Shown: positions 22,509 through 28,928 of the stretch, piece by piece
Layout: every line of letters starts with the position of its first letter
Position numbering within the stretch: position 1 is the first letter of the stretch
The notes under the pieces: generated by a model
Seen by the model: the letters and a program-made list of their open reading frames with translations, nothing else
Database searches by the model: none
Told to the model about the DNA's origin: nothing
Translations under genes and position numbers: made by a program
From: F1-120-MAGs238 sp964484185
Lineage (GTDB): Bacteria > Planctomycetota > Phycisphaerae > Phycisphaerales > UBA1924
Direction: 5' to 3'
DNA: 41,156 bases
Assembly (NCBI GenBank): GCA_964484185.1
Contig: CAZAEQ010000038.1
Coordinates: forward strand, 1 to 41,156

Positions 22509-22997
22509 ATGCCGAATGCGAAATCGCGGGCTATTAAGAATGTGAAGTGGTGTCAGCAGGTTCTGACAGACCTTTGTAAAGACATTCCGCAGGATAAGCT
22601 CGCATCTGGGATCGATAACCACGCGTTATGGACGATTGGGCACCTGGCGCATTCGGCGGACTTCTTTGCGACATTGCTGTCGAGCGAGATCAAGCCGTCG
22701 TGCCCGGAGTCGTATAAGGCGCTCTTTGGGATGGGGTCACAGCCGACGCAGGATGCTTCGAAATACCCATCGCTGGCAGAATTGCAATCATCGATGGATC
22801 GTTCGCTGGCCGGATTTATCCGCGCTGCGGAGATGAATTCGGAGGCTGATCTGGATAAGGCGCCGCTGGTTGAATCGGGCGAGTTCTGCAAGACGCGATG
22901 GGAAGTGCTCGATCGCATGAGCTGGCACACCGGGTGGCATTCAGGCCAGGTGAGCCTGCAGCGGAAGCTGATCGGTGTGAAGCCGATGTGGGGCTAA
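22509..22997 (+). CDS. DinB-family metal-binding protein
   Basis: DinB/YfiT proteins are four-helix bundles with a three-histidine metal site; some are thiol transferases or damage-inducible proteins, most are uncharacterised. The three His are H45 in WTIGHLAHSADFF and H140 and H144 in MSWHTGWHSGQVSLQRK. At 162 residues it is a complete single domain. ATG 22509 is chosen because GGGAGA lies six bases upstream; a TTG at 22491 is in frame. A terminator follows 25 bases after the stop. Soluble, with no signal peptide. A specific substrate cannot be inferred. Confidence 0.87.
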   Translation: MPNAKSRAIKNVKWCQQVLTDLCKDIPQDKLASGIDNHALWTIGHLAHSADFFATLLSSEIKPSCPESYKALFGMGSQPTQDASKYPSLAELQSSMDRSLAGFIRAAEMNSEADLDKAPLVESGEFCKTRWEVLDRMSWHTGWHSGQVSLQRKLIGVKPMWG

Positions 22998-23023
22998 ATC
23001 GCTTCGCGAATAAAGGAAGGCTA

Positions 23024-23056
23024 GGCTCCCGTGTTCGGTGAACCGGGAGCTTTTTC
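23024..23056 (+). terminator. Rho-independent terminator of the DinB gene
   Basis: GGCTCCCG, then a loop of about ten bases, then CGGGAGC followed by TTTTTC. The ATG of the next gene is the base immediately after the T-run, the same arrangement as efp/aroK at 2837-2871. Confidence 0.82.
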
Positions 23057-24100
23057 ATGCGCCTGTGCCTTCTTATTGTGTGGTCGCTAGTTGGCTTGAT
23101 GGTCACATCGTGCATGTCACGTTCGATCGGAACCGCGCTGCCACGCCGGGGCCAGGAGATCGTTGTCGCGGGGCAGCTGTTTCATGTTGGTGCGCCGGTG
23201 GTGCTGTGGACTGATCCAGGTGGGTATGACGCGTATCGCACAGAGAAGCGATTTGTGCCGTGGAAAGAAGCGGCGTGGGGTGAGGGCGGCGAAAAGAATC
23301 TCGAATCGCCGAATCGTTATGGTTTGCGCAAGCCGCTCGACGATGCCCAACTTGAGCGAGTCCGCGGCGGGGGCTGGACGCTGCCTGAGCTGCAGCAGCG
23401 GGTCGATCAATTCGTAATCCACTACGATGTCTGCGGCACAAGTCGCACGTGTTTCCGCGTGCTGCACGATTTACGCGGTTTGAGCGTGCACTTCATGCTG
23501 GATATCGATGGGACGATCTACCAGACGCTGGATGTGAAGGAGCGGGCGTGGCACGCGACGATTGCCAATGACCGGTCGGTGGGAATTGAGATTGCGAATA
23601 TCGGGGCGTATCCGATTCAGAAGGGGCCGCCCGGGCCAGAGGCTCGCTTTGTCGGTGGGCCGAATGCGAATCTGTTGTCGTTGTGGTATGGGACAGATGA
23701 GCTGGGGACTCGTATCACGGTGCCCGCTCGCCTCGATGGCGGCGGCGTGCGGACTCCTGATTTTGTTGGACGGCCAGCGCGGCCGGAGCCGGTGATTGGC
23801 ACGATTCAAGGGCAGGAACTGCAGATGTATGACTTGACGCCGCAGCAGTATGAATCGCTGATCAAGTTGACGGCGGCGCTGCATGTGGCTTTGCCGCGGA
23901 TTGAGTTGGATTATCCACGGGATGAGACTGGGCAGTTGGTGACGAAGGTGTTGTCGAAGGATGAGTTTGAGAAGTTCAATGGAGTGCTGGGGCATTTTCA
24001 TATTCAGTCGAATAAGACGGATCCGGGGCCGGCGTTTAGATTTGACTACGTCATGGAAGAAGCGAAACGGCATGTCGAAAGACCATCATCGGAAAACTGA
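23057..24100 (+). CDS. N-acetylmuramoyl-L-alanine amidase-like lipoprotein (Amidase_2 fold)
   Basis: Predicted zinc amidase cutting between MurNAc and the stem peptide. The 19-residue leader ends in VTSC, a lipobox-like site with Cys19, so the protein is probably membrane-anchored and periplasmic. Zinc ligands are suggested by the His of QFVIHYDVCG, the His of ERAWHATIANDRSVGIEI and the His of LGHFHIQSNKTDPGPAF, in the order and spacing of Amidase_2/AmpD proteins; the Lys of NKTDPG also fits. At 347 residues it is longer than AmpD because of an N-terminal region and an insertion (about 190-250, LSLWYGTDELG). No Shine-Dalgarno sequence precedes ATG 23057. Together with GH20 and MurQ it points to cell-wall turnover in this region. 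It is followed 12 bases later by a zinc-ribbon membrane protein. Confidence 0.87.
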   Translation: MRLCLLIVWSLVGLMVTSCMSRSIGTALPRRGQEIVVAGQLFHVGAPVVLWTDPGGYDAYRTEKRFVPWKEAAWGEGGEKNLESPNRYGLRKPLDDAQLERVRGGGWTLPELQQRVDQFVIHYDVCGTSRTCFRVLHDLRGLSVHFMLDIDGTIYQTLDVKERAWHATIANDRSVGIEIANIGAYPIQKGPPGPEARFVGGPNANLLSLWYGTDELGTRITVPARLDGGGVRTPDFVGRPARPEPVIGTIQGQELQMYDLTPQQYESLIKLTAALHVALPRIELDYPRDETGQLVTKVLSKDEFEKFNGVLGHFHIQSNKTDPGPAFRFDYVMEEAKRHVERPSSEN

Positions 24101-24112
24101 GTAGACTTTGGC

Positions 24113-24556
24113 ATGCGGAATACGCCCTTAGCTCTGATTCTCATCGGACTCGCGTTTTCAATCTACTCACTTTTTATCGGTGTGACTCAGGCGGTGAACC
24201 ATATATATGTGGTGCAATGGAGGGAACGCACTGTCACGAAGGCTCTGGGCAAGATGGACCTTGCGGAAATGCGGCGGGCATTTGAGGTCCCTCCTGATGA
24301 ACTCAACCCGGTGACTTATGTGCAGAACCTTGTCATCGTGCCTCGATCGTTCTACAAGACATACTCCGACTTTGAATTAGTCTGTTTTGTGCTGGGAATC
24401 ATCTTGCTGCTTTGGGGAGTTACCGAGTTTGTGGTCCGGAGGCGCGGAGAGGGACTTGTCACGCGGCGGCGAGATCAGGGGCATTGCATCTCCTGCGGAT
24501 ATGAGCGAGGCGGTCCCAATGCGCCTGTGCCGTGTTCTGAGTGCGGCCACGGGTAA
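24113..24556 (+). CDS. Two-helix membrane protein with C-terminal zinc ribbon
   Basis: A 147-residue protein. The first transmembrane segment is near residues 6-27 (LALILIGLAFSIYSLFIGV), then an exported loop of about 65 residues, a second segment near 90-110 (FVLGIILLLWGVTEFVV) and a basic stretch RRRGEGLVTRRRD. A short zinc ribbon ends the protein, with C125, C128, C141 and C144 (CISCGYERGG to CSECG). The ribbon faces the cytoplasm if the loop is outside. Similar small proteins occur at 25211, 26950 and, without the ribbon, 28467. It begins 12 bases after the amidase gene and may be cotranscribed. Function unknown. Confidence 0.72.
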   Translation: MRNTPLALILIGLAFSIYSLFIGVTQAVNHIYVVQWRERTVTKALGKMDLAEMRRAFEVPPDELNPVTYVQNLVIVPRSFYKTYSDFELVCFVLGIILLLWGVTEFVVRRRGEGLVTRRRDQGHCISCGYERGGPNAPVPCSECGHG

Positions 24557-24719
24557 TAGAAGCATCGCCGCGGCAACATATACAACGACATACATGCGAG
24601 AGAAACAGGGATTTCTCCTCTGTTGCTATTGACACCGGATGTTACAAATATGTTCCGTTCACCAGTCCATATCCGCGTAGGGAATCTGGCTGTTGGACTT
24701 TAGAGTAAAGGAACTCCAT

Positions 24720-25094
24720 ATGAAATCGATCAAGCTTACGTTAGTAGCATCGGCACTGATTGCAGCGGGCACACTTGTTGCTTGCAACAACACCTCACGT
24801 TCGTCCGGCGATCCAACTGTGAGCCGCGTTGGTCTGAATCTTGATGCAAGCACTCACAACCTGCTCATCGGCGAAGTCGTCACGATTATCGCGCGGACTG
24901 AAGATACGTACGGGCGTGATTCGAAGCTGACCTGGACAACAACATCCGGCAAGTTGACCACCGAACAGGATGGCCGCGTGGCTCGCGTGAAATTCGACGA
25001 AGCGGGCCTGTACACCGTCACGGCAGTGCTGACCGTTGATGGCAAGGAAACGCGGCGCGAAACTGTTGATATTCGCGTGAAGCCGATCCAGTAA
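24720..25094 (+). CDS. Small lipoprotein with an Ig/PKD-like domain
   Basis: A 124-residue predicted lipoprotein. The signal peptide ends in TLVAC with the lipidated Cys at residue 22. The mature domain (about 35-122) reads VGLNLDASTHNLLIGEVVTII, then LTWTTTSGKLTTEQDGRVARVKF and GLYTVTAVLTVDGKETRRETV, the beta-sandwich pattern of PKD or bacterial Ig-like domains. ATG 24720 has AAAGGA seven bases upstream. A terminator lies 80 bases downstream. It stands alone, with a 163-base upstream gap in which I see no further gene. Likely a cell-surface or periplasmic binding module; partner unknown. Confidence 0.8.
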   Translation: MKSIKLTLVASALIAAGTLVACNNTSRSSGDPTVSRVGLNLDASTHNLLIGEVVTIIARTEDTYGRDSKLTWTTTSGKLTTEQDGRVARVKFDEAGLYTVTAVLTVDGKETRRETVDIRVKPIQ

Positions 25095-25174
25095 GCAACT
25101 CAATGGCACAATTGCGTGCGAAGTCTTGCTGAGATACACCCTCTGGCAATCTGACTTTTAAACTCCCCCACGAA

Positions 25175-25219
25175 GCAGGGCGGCCTTGAATGTAAATTCG
25201 GGCCGTCTTGCTATTTTTC
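25175..25219 (+). terminator. Terminator after the small lipoprotein gene
   Basis: GCAGGGCGGCC (25175-25185) pairs with GGCCGTCTTGC (25201-25211) with two G-U type pairs, followed by TATTTTTC. The right arm overlaps the stop codon of the convergent gene at 25211. Confidence 0.72.
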
Positions 25220-25729
25220 GGCAGATTCTGCGATTGGTTTATTGAGCGAGTTAAGTGATTTCTTGCCGCACTCAGGGCAAGGGGAATTGTGTGGGAGGCC
25301 CGCGAGATCAAAGCTGCAGCTGGGGCATCTGCCTTGCATGAAGAGGCGGCGGCGGGCGAGGGCATCGCGTGTGAACAGGAGGCCTGTTGGAATCGCCGCG
25401 AAGAGAGCGGGAAACCAGAGGGGGATAAAGAGGAGCGGGGTTGCGCCGATTCCAGCTTCTGGACCATAACTGAACTTCCAGTACAATGTCCGCGGGTTGC
25501 CATTCATCTTTGTGTAGACAAAGCGCCAACGAATCCACTTGCCAGGCCCACCCACGTATGGCTCATCCCATCCGAATTGAATCCGGCCTGCGCCAATTGC
25601 AGTGTGCCAGCGTTCGCCGCGATAGTCGTACATGAACCATCCGCTGCCAAGCCACGTGATTGTGAACACCGCTGTAAGCAGGAGGCCTGCCCAGGAAAAG
25701 ACTCTGCGAATTGGCGTGCGGCGGAGCAT
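25211..25729 (-). CDS. Membrane protein with C-terminal zinc ribbon
   Basis: A 172-residue protein of the same type as the one at 24113. The first transmembrane segment is at about 11-33 (FSWAGLLLTAVFTITWLGSGW), followed by an exported loop of about 60 residues rich in Trp and Tyr (IQFGWDEPYVGGPGKWIRWRF), a second segment at about 96-118 (LLFIPLWFPALFAAIPTGLLF) and a zinc ribbon CPSCSFDLAG to CPECGKK. Its first 65 residues align with the protein at 28467-28871 (GSGWF, GRIQF-WDEP against GSGWW, GRLVCVDWGEP), marking a paralogous family. ATG 25729 lacks a clear ribosome binding site. The gene overlaps the terminator of the convergent lipoprotein gene. Function unknown. Confidence 0.72.
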   Translation of the reverse strand: MLRRTPIRRVFSWAGLLLTAVFTITWLGSGWFMYDYRGERWHTAIGAGRIQFGWDEPYVGGPGKWIRWRFVYTKMNGNPRTLYWKFSYGPEAGIGATPLLFIPLWFPALFAAIPTGLLFTRDALARRRLFMQGRCPSCSFDLAGLPHNSPCPECGKKSLNSLNKPIAESAEK

Positions 25730-25783
25730 GCGGCTTTAGTGTATCAGATTCGCCGAGGGGCTTCAGACAACGCAGCCAAGGCC

Positions 25784-25802
25784 CACCGCCTGTGAGGCGG
25801 TG
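25784..25802. repeat. Short palindrome upstream of the aminopeptidase gene
   Basis: CACCGCC, TGTGA loop, GGCGGTG: a perfect seven-base stem 17 bases before the ATG at 25820. It resembles a solitary REP-type hairpin and could affect translation of the downstream gene. Confidence 0.55.
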
Positions 25803-25819
25803 CCGCGTTAAGATCCGCG

Positions 25820-26953
25820 ATGCACGACCCCCGCCTTGCCAAACTCGCTGATGTGCTGGTCAATTACTCCGCGAAGGTGAAGAAAGGCGATCTTGTGACG
25901 ATCGTCGGCGATCCTGCGGCGATGTTTGCAGTCGAAGCTCTCTTCGAAGCCATCTACAAGGCGGGCGGGCATCCGAGTTTTCATCCTAAGAGTGAGGCAA
26001 TGCAGGAGCTTTTGTTGACGCATGGATCGGTTGAGCAGTTGCAGCACGTGTCGCCTTTTGAGGAGCATCGGCTGGCGCACTGTGATGTGCTGATGGTCCT
26101 GATCTATCCCACGAATACCAAGTATCTCAGTCGCGTTGATCCTGCAAAGGCGGCGATGGCGCAAGCTGCCCGGCGCGAGATCATTGCAATGTCGATCAAG
26201 CGGGGAGCGGAGGGCACACTGCGGTACGCATTGACGGAAATCCCCTCTCACGCGGCGGCCCAGGATGCACAGATGTCGCTGCGTCAGTACGAAGACTTCG
26301 TGTACAAAGCGGGCTTTCTGCATCTGCCCGATCCGGTCGCGGCGTGGCGGAACTTGCATGAGCAGCAGCAGCGTGTGTGCGACTACCTGATGCAGAAGAA
26401 GGTCTTGAAGTTTGTAGTTCCCGGCAGCGACGGGCGAGAAGGAACTGATCTCACAGTTGAAGTCTCGGGCCGCAAATGGATCAACTGCGCGGGGGCCGAC
26501 AACTTTCCCGATGGTGAGGTGTACACGGGACCCGTGAGCGCGGAGGGCGTTGTGAATTTCAACTTCCCCGCGGTGTACAAGGGCATGGAATGTGACGGTG
26601 TGCGTCTGAAATTCGCGGGCGGTCGCGTGGTTGAGGCGAGTGCGACCAAGAACGAAGACTACTTGATCAAACTCCTCGATCAGGATGCGGGTGCACGCGT
26701 GATGGGCGAGATCGCGATCGGCACGAATTACTCCATCACAGAGTTCATGAAGAACACAATGTTCGATGAGAAGATCGGCGGCACGTTTCACGCCGCGGTT
26801 GGTGCGGGTTTTCCTGAAACCGGCTGCATGAACGAGTCGGGGTTGCATTGGGATATGGTGTGTAGTCTCCGCCAGGGCGGGACGATCCATGCGGATGGTG
26901 AGTTGATTCAGAGGGATGGAGTGTTCTTGAGGCAAGGGTGGCCGGGGAATTAG
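25820..26953 (+). CDS. M29-family metallo-aminopeptidase
   Basis: Aminopeptidases of the AmpS/aminopeptidase T family are two-metal cytosolic exopeptidases. The protein begins DPRLAKLADVLVNYSAKVKKGD, the usual M29 start. Metal and catalytic residues fall in NFPDGEVYTGPVS, GEIAIGTNYSI, GGTFHAAVGAGFPETG and SGLHWDMV, in family order. The 377 residues are close to the normal 370-410. ATG 25820 is the only sensible start; the region before it holds a short palindrome. The 3' end overlaps by four bases the stop of the convergent zinc-ribbon gene. The exact peptide specificity cannot be read from sequence. Confidence 0.9.
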   Translation: MHDPRLAKLADVLVNYSAKVKKGDLVTIVGDPAAMFAVEALFEAIYKAGGHPSFHPKSEAMQELLLTHGSVEQLQHVSPFEEHRLAHCDVLMVLIYPTNTKYLSRVDPAKAAMAQAARREIIAMSIKRGAEGTLRYALTEIPSHAAAQDAQMSLRQYEDFVYKAGFLHLPDPVAAWRNLHEQQQRVCDYLMQKKVLKFVVPGSDGREGTDLTVEVSGRKWINCAGADNFPDGEVYTGPVSAEGVVNFNFPAVYKGMECDGVRLKFAGGRVVEASATKNEDYLIKLLDQDAGARVMGEIAIGTNYSITEFMKNTMFDEKIGGTFHAAVGAGFPETGCMNESGLHWDMVCSLRQGGTIHADGELIQRDGVFLRQGWPGN

Positions 26954-27363
26954 GCATCAACGCGCCCATTCCAGAGCGAGGGGAGATTCTTCACTCGGTA
27001 TGACTCTCCACATTCGGGGCATATGACGACATCTTCTTCTGTCGCATCTGCGGGAAGCGGAAGGGGTCTTGCCGATCCGGCGAGCGAACCGCCTCGCAAG
27101 TCGTGGCCGCATCCTGGACATTGGAGATAGCCTTTTGCCAACGCCTGCTGACAGAATCCGCTCCATCTGACTGTTGATCTCTTGAGAATGAGGAAGACAG
27201 CGAAGACCGTGCCGATCAGAGCGATTCCAACCACAGCCCATGAGATGAACCGGTTCACGCTTGTGATAATGAAGTAAACTTCAAGCGGGAAGAGTGCGAT
27301 GGCGAGCGCGATCAAGAGTCGCCTGCGCAGCAGCACGGAGTATTGAAGATTGGGCGAGTCCAT
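26950..27363 (-). CDS. Membrane protein with C-terminal zinc ribbon
   Basis: A 137-residue protein. Two adjacent transmembrane segments lie at about residues 13-35 (RLLIALAIALFPLEVYFII) and 41-60 (WAVVGIALIGTVFAVFLIL), joined by a very short loop. A cytosolic zinc ribbon follows with CPGCGHDLRGG (about 84) and, after a 30-residue spacer, CPECGESYRV. The general design matches the proteins at 24113 and 25211, but there is no large exported loop. The stop codon overlaps the end of the aminopeptidase gene on the other strand. Function unknown. Confidence 0.7.
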   Translation of the reverse strand: MDSPNLQYSVLLRRRLLIALAIALFPLEVYFIITSVNRFISWAVVGIALIGTVFAVFLILKRSTVRWSGFCQQALAKGYLQCPGCGHDLRGGSLAGSARPLPLPADATEEDVVICPECGESYRVKNLPSLWNGRVDA

Positions 27364-27460
27364 CTTTGCGGTGAGAATAGACGCTTACTTCCTCTGCTAC
27401 GAGTTGGTCATGAGGGCGCGGTGCGATCATTTAGACTGGTTTCTGCCGCTTTAACTCTAA

Positions 27461-27543
27461 GCCCATGAAATGGGCACTGATGGTTGCCAGAGGCGCAGCC
27501 TCTGGTAGGCAGCCCTCTCACTCCGTCGCCCATGAAATGGGCG
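27461..27543. repeat. Left REP-type repeat of the RAYT element
   Basis: Palindrome A, GCCCATGAAATGGGC, at 27461-27475 and again at 27528-27542. Palindrome B, CCAGAGGCGCAGCCTCTGG, at 27487-27505. The reverse complement of the whole stretch corresponds to 28031-28112. Confidence 0.88.
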
Positions 27544-27563
27544 AACGAGAATATACTACGAAC

Positions 27564-28013
27564 ATGCCATCATCCTGGACGCAGAACTATTATCACATTG
27601 TGACTGGAACCATGAAGCGCGTTCCATGTATTTCCGGTGACATTCATGAGCGGCTCTATCCTTTCTTTGGTGGCATCGCGAGAGAACTTGGGGTGCAGTT
27701 GATCGCAGGAAACGGGATGCCGGATCACGCACACTTACTCGTGCGATTTCCTTCGGATATAGCGCCCGCGGTGATGGCGGGGAATTTCAAGTCGCGGACT
27801 TCAAGCTGGATCAGCGAGACCTTTCCTGGAATGCAGGAGTTCTCATGGCAGAAGGGTTATGGCGGATTCACTGTGAGCCATTCCAATGTGCCGGTCGTTG
27901 AGGCATACATTCGCAATCAGCAGGAACATCATCGCGAGATGACCTTCGCTGAAGAGTTTGAGGAATTGCTGCGGAAGCATGAAATTGCTTATGATCCCAA
28001 ATATCTGGATTGA
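27564..28013 (+). CDS. REP-associated tyrosine transposase (RAYT, Y1_Tnp family)
   Basis: A 149-residue single-domain HUH nuclease of the IS200/IS605-like family. The metal-binding HUH pair is H55 and H57 in MPDHAHLLVRFP, and the catalytic Tyr is Y115 in VVEAYIRNQQEHHREMTF. The tail EEFEELLRKHEIAYDPKYLD is typical of stand-alone transposases of this type. The frame is open from 27465, but that part is translated repeat sequence; ATG 27564 starts just after the left repeat. RAYTs bind and cut REP hairpins at one strand; here matching hairpins lie on both sides in inverted order. All catalytic residues are intact, so the gene may be active. No second transposition protein is present. Confidence 0.92.
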   Translation: MPSSWTQNYYHIVTGTMKRVPCISGDIHERLYPFFGGIARELGVQLIAGNGMPDHAHLLVRFPSDIAPAVMAGNFKSRTSSWISETFPGMQEFSWQKGYGGFTVSHSNVPVVEAYIRNQQEHHREMTFAEEFEELLRKHEIAYDPKYLD

Positions 28014-28030
28014 GCTTTCATTCCATCAGC

Positions 28031-28112
28031 CGCCCATTTCATGGGCTTCATGCTTTTAGGTTGCTTACCAGAGGCTGCGCCTCTGGCAACCATCAGCGTC
28101 CATTTCATGGAC
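28031..28112. repeat. Right REP-type repeat of the RAYT element
   Basis: Palindrome A, GCCCATTTCATGGGC, at 28032-28046; palindrome B, CCAGAGGCTGCGCCTCTGG, at 28068-28086; and a diverged A, GTCCATTTCATGGAC, at 28098-28112, in which both arms have changed together (C to T, G to A). The compensated change suggests selection on the hairpin. Confidence 0.88.
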
Positions 28113-28350
28113 TCAGAAGACTGGCATCGGCGGCGCCCCCGGCACTACCGCCGAACAACGCCGCGCCACCTTCACCGATTCAACCGTCCCCGCGACCGCC
28201 GCGGGCAACGGCGCGCAGTACATCGTCCAGGGGTTCAGAGGCACACGCTTCGGCACGCCCAGCGATGCGATCATCGTACAGTTCGGCACTGATGGCGGGT
28301 CGTTTATCTCGGGCAGCAATGCTGCGACTTCGATTAAGATGGCGGCCTGA
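28113..28350 (+). pseudogene. 3' remnant of a protein gene cut by the RAYT element
   Basis: The frame through 28120 reads TGIGGAPGTTAEQRRATFTD and continues to QYIVQGFRGTRFGTPSDAII and GGSFISGSNAATSIKMAA, stopping at TGA 28348-28350. Third codon positions are mostly C or G, as in real genes here. There is no start codon: upstream the frame runs through the right repeat and meets TAG at 28057-28059. A strong terminator follows 30 bases after the stop. This is best explained as the end of a gene whose 5' part was lost or separated when the repeat unit inserted. The 5' part is not seen left of 27461. Family not recognised; a beta-rich exported protein or pseudopilin-like tail is possible. Confidence 0.5.
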
Positions 28351-28380
28351 CCCCAGCATGTGCATTTAACCTACTTGTGC

Positions 28381-28416
28381 AACCGCCCCGAGTGCAAACT
28401 CGGGGCGGTTGTGTTC
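28381..28416 (+). terminator. Terminator after the gene remnant
   Basis: AACCGCCCCGAGT, loop GCAA, ACTCGGGGCGGTT: a perfect 13-base stem, followed by GTGTTCTT. It faces the plus strand and has no intact plus-strand gene of its own, which supports the reading of 28113-28350 as the end of a former gene. Confidence 0.85.
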
Positions 28417-28466
28417 TTAGCTTCCGGCGATGGCGCTATTCAGAGAGCTTGACCCGGCAAGCGCCG

Positions 28467-28871
28467 CTAGTTTGAGGTGACATACGGGTGTCGGCTTTCG
28501 AATCGGCCCCTCGCCCGTAGATCGCTTCGCCACGCGACAGCAGTGGATGCGGCGAACGCAAGGACCAAGGCCCATCCGGGCACAGTCAACATGCGCATGG
28601 TCGCCCCAGACTGCCTGGTTTTGGAGCTGTACTCGAAGGGCCAACGAAAGCTTCTGGCGAAAGCGGGCATCAGACCGGAGTACCAACCTTGTGCCCCACC
28701 CGGCCTCGCCGCCGGCTCGCCCCAGTCCACACACACAAGCCTTCCCGAAAGATAATTAACTTCGCGGTCTCTTCCGAGCCACCCGCAGGTCCACCACCCA
28801 CTGCCAATCCACGCGGCAAGCGCGAGAATCGTTAGTGTTGTCAATGTCCATTTCGCAATGATTCGGATCAT
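28467..28871 (-). CDS. Membrane protein, ribbon-less paralogue of the 25211 protein
   Basis: A 134-residue protein from ATG 28871, with GAGG nine bases upstream; an upstream in-frame ATG at 28889 is less well placed. The first transmembrane segment is at about 7-28 (WTLTTLTILALAAWIGSGWW), followed by a Trp-rich exported loop (SGRLVCVDWGEP, FARSFRWPFEY) and a second segment at about 97-115 (VPGWALVLAFAASTAVAW). The first part aligns with the protein at 25211-25729. The C-terminus ends after a short basic tail with no zinc ribbon, so the ribbon was either lost or never present. It lies 57 bases upstream of enolase in gene-map order but each has its own start region. Function unknown. Confidence 0.65.
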   Translation of the reverse strand: MIRIIAKWTLTTLTILALAAWIGSGWWTCGWLGRDREVNYLSGRLVCVDWGEPAARPGGAQGWYSGLMPAFARSFRWPFEYSSKTRQSGATMRMLTVPGWALVLAFAASTAVAWRSDLRARGRFESRHPYVTSN

Positions 28872-28928
28872 TGGATGTTGCCTCACCAATAAAGCCGAGC
28901 GACAAGAGGAAGCAGCCTTGGCCGAGGC

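Larger units (their letters stand above)
27461..28112. mobile_element. RAYT element: transposase gene between inverted three-palindrome repeats
   Basis: The unit consists of the left repeat (27461-27543), a RAYT gene and the right repeat (28031-28112). The right repeat is a near-exact inverted copy of the left. The order of palindromes (A, B, A) is kept, and the sequences around B match over more than 30 bases. This is the layout expected of a REP/BIME pair with its own tyrosine transposase. Confidence 0.85.

Noticed and set aside
24629..24657. Promoter of the small lipoprotein gene at TTGACA 24629-24634
   Set aside because: No -10 hexamer at 16-18 bases; the best match (TATGTT) is only 14 bases away.
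28010..28369. Plus-strand frames starting with ATG inside the right RAYT repeat
   Set aside because: They read Arg/Pro/Ser-rich artefacts; a different frame through the same region has coding-like codon use and is reported as a gene remnant.
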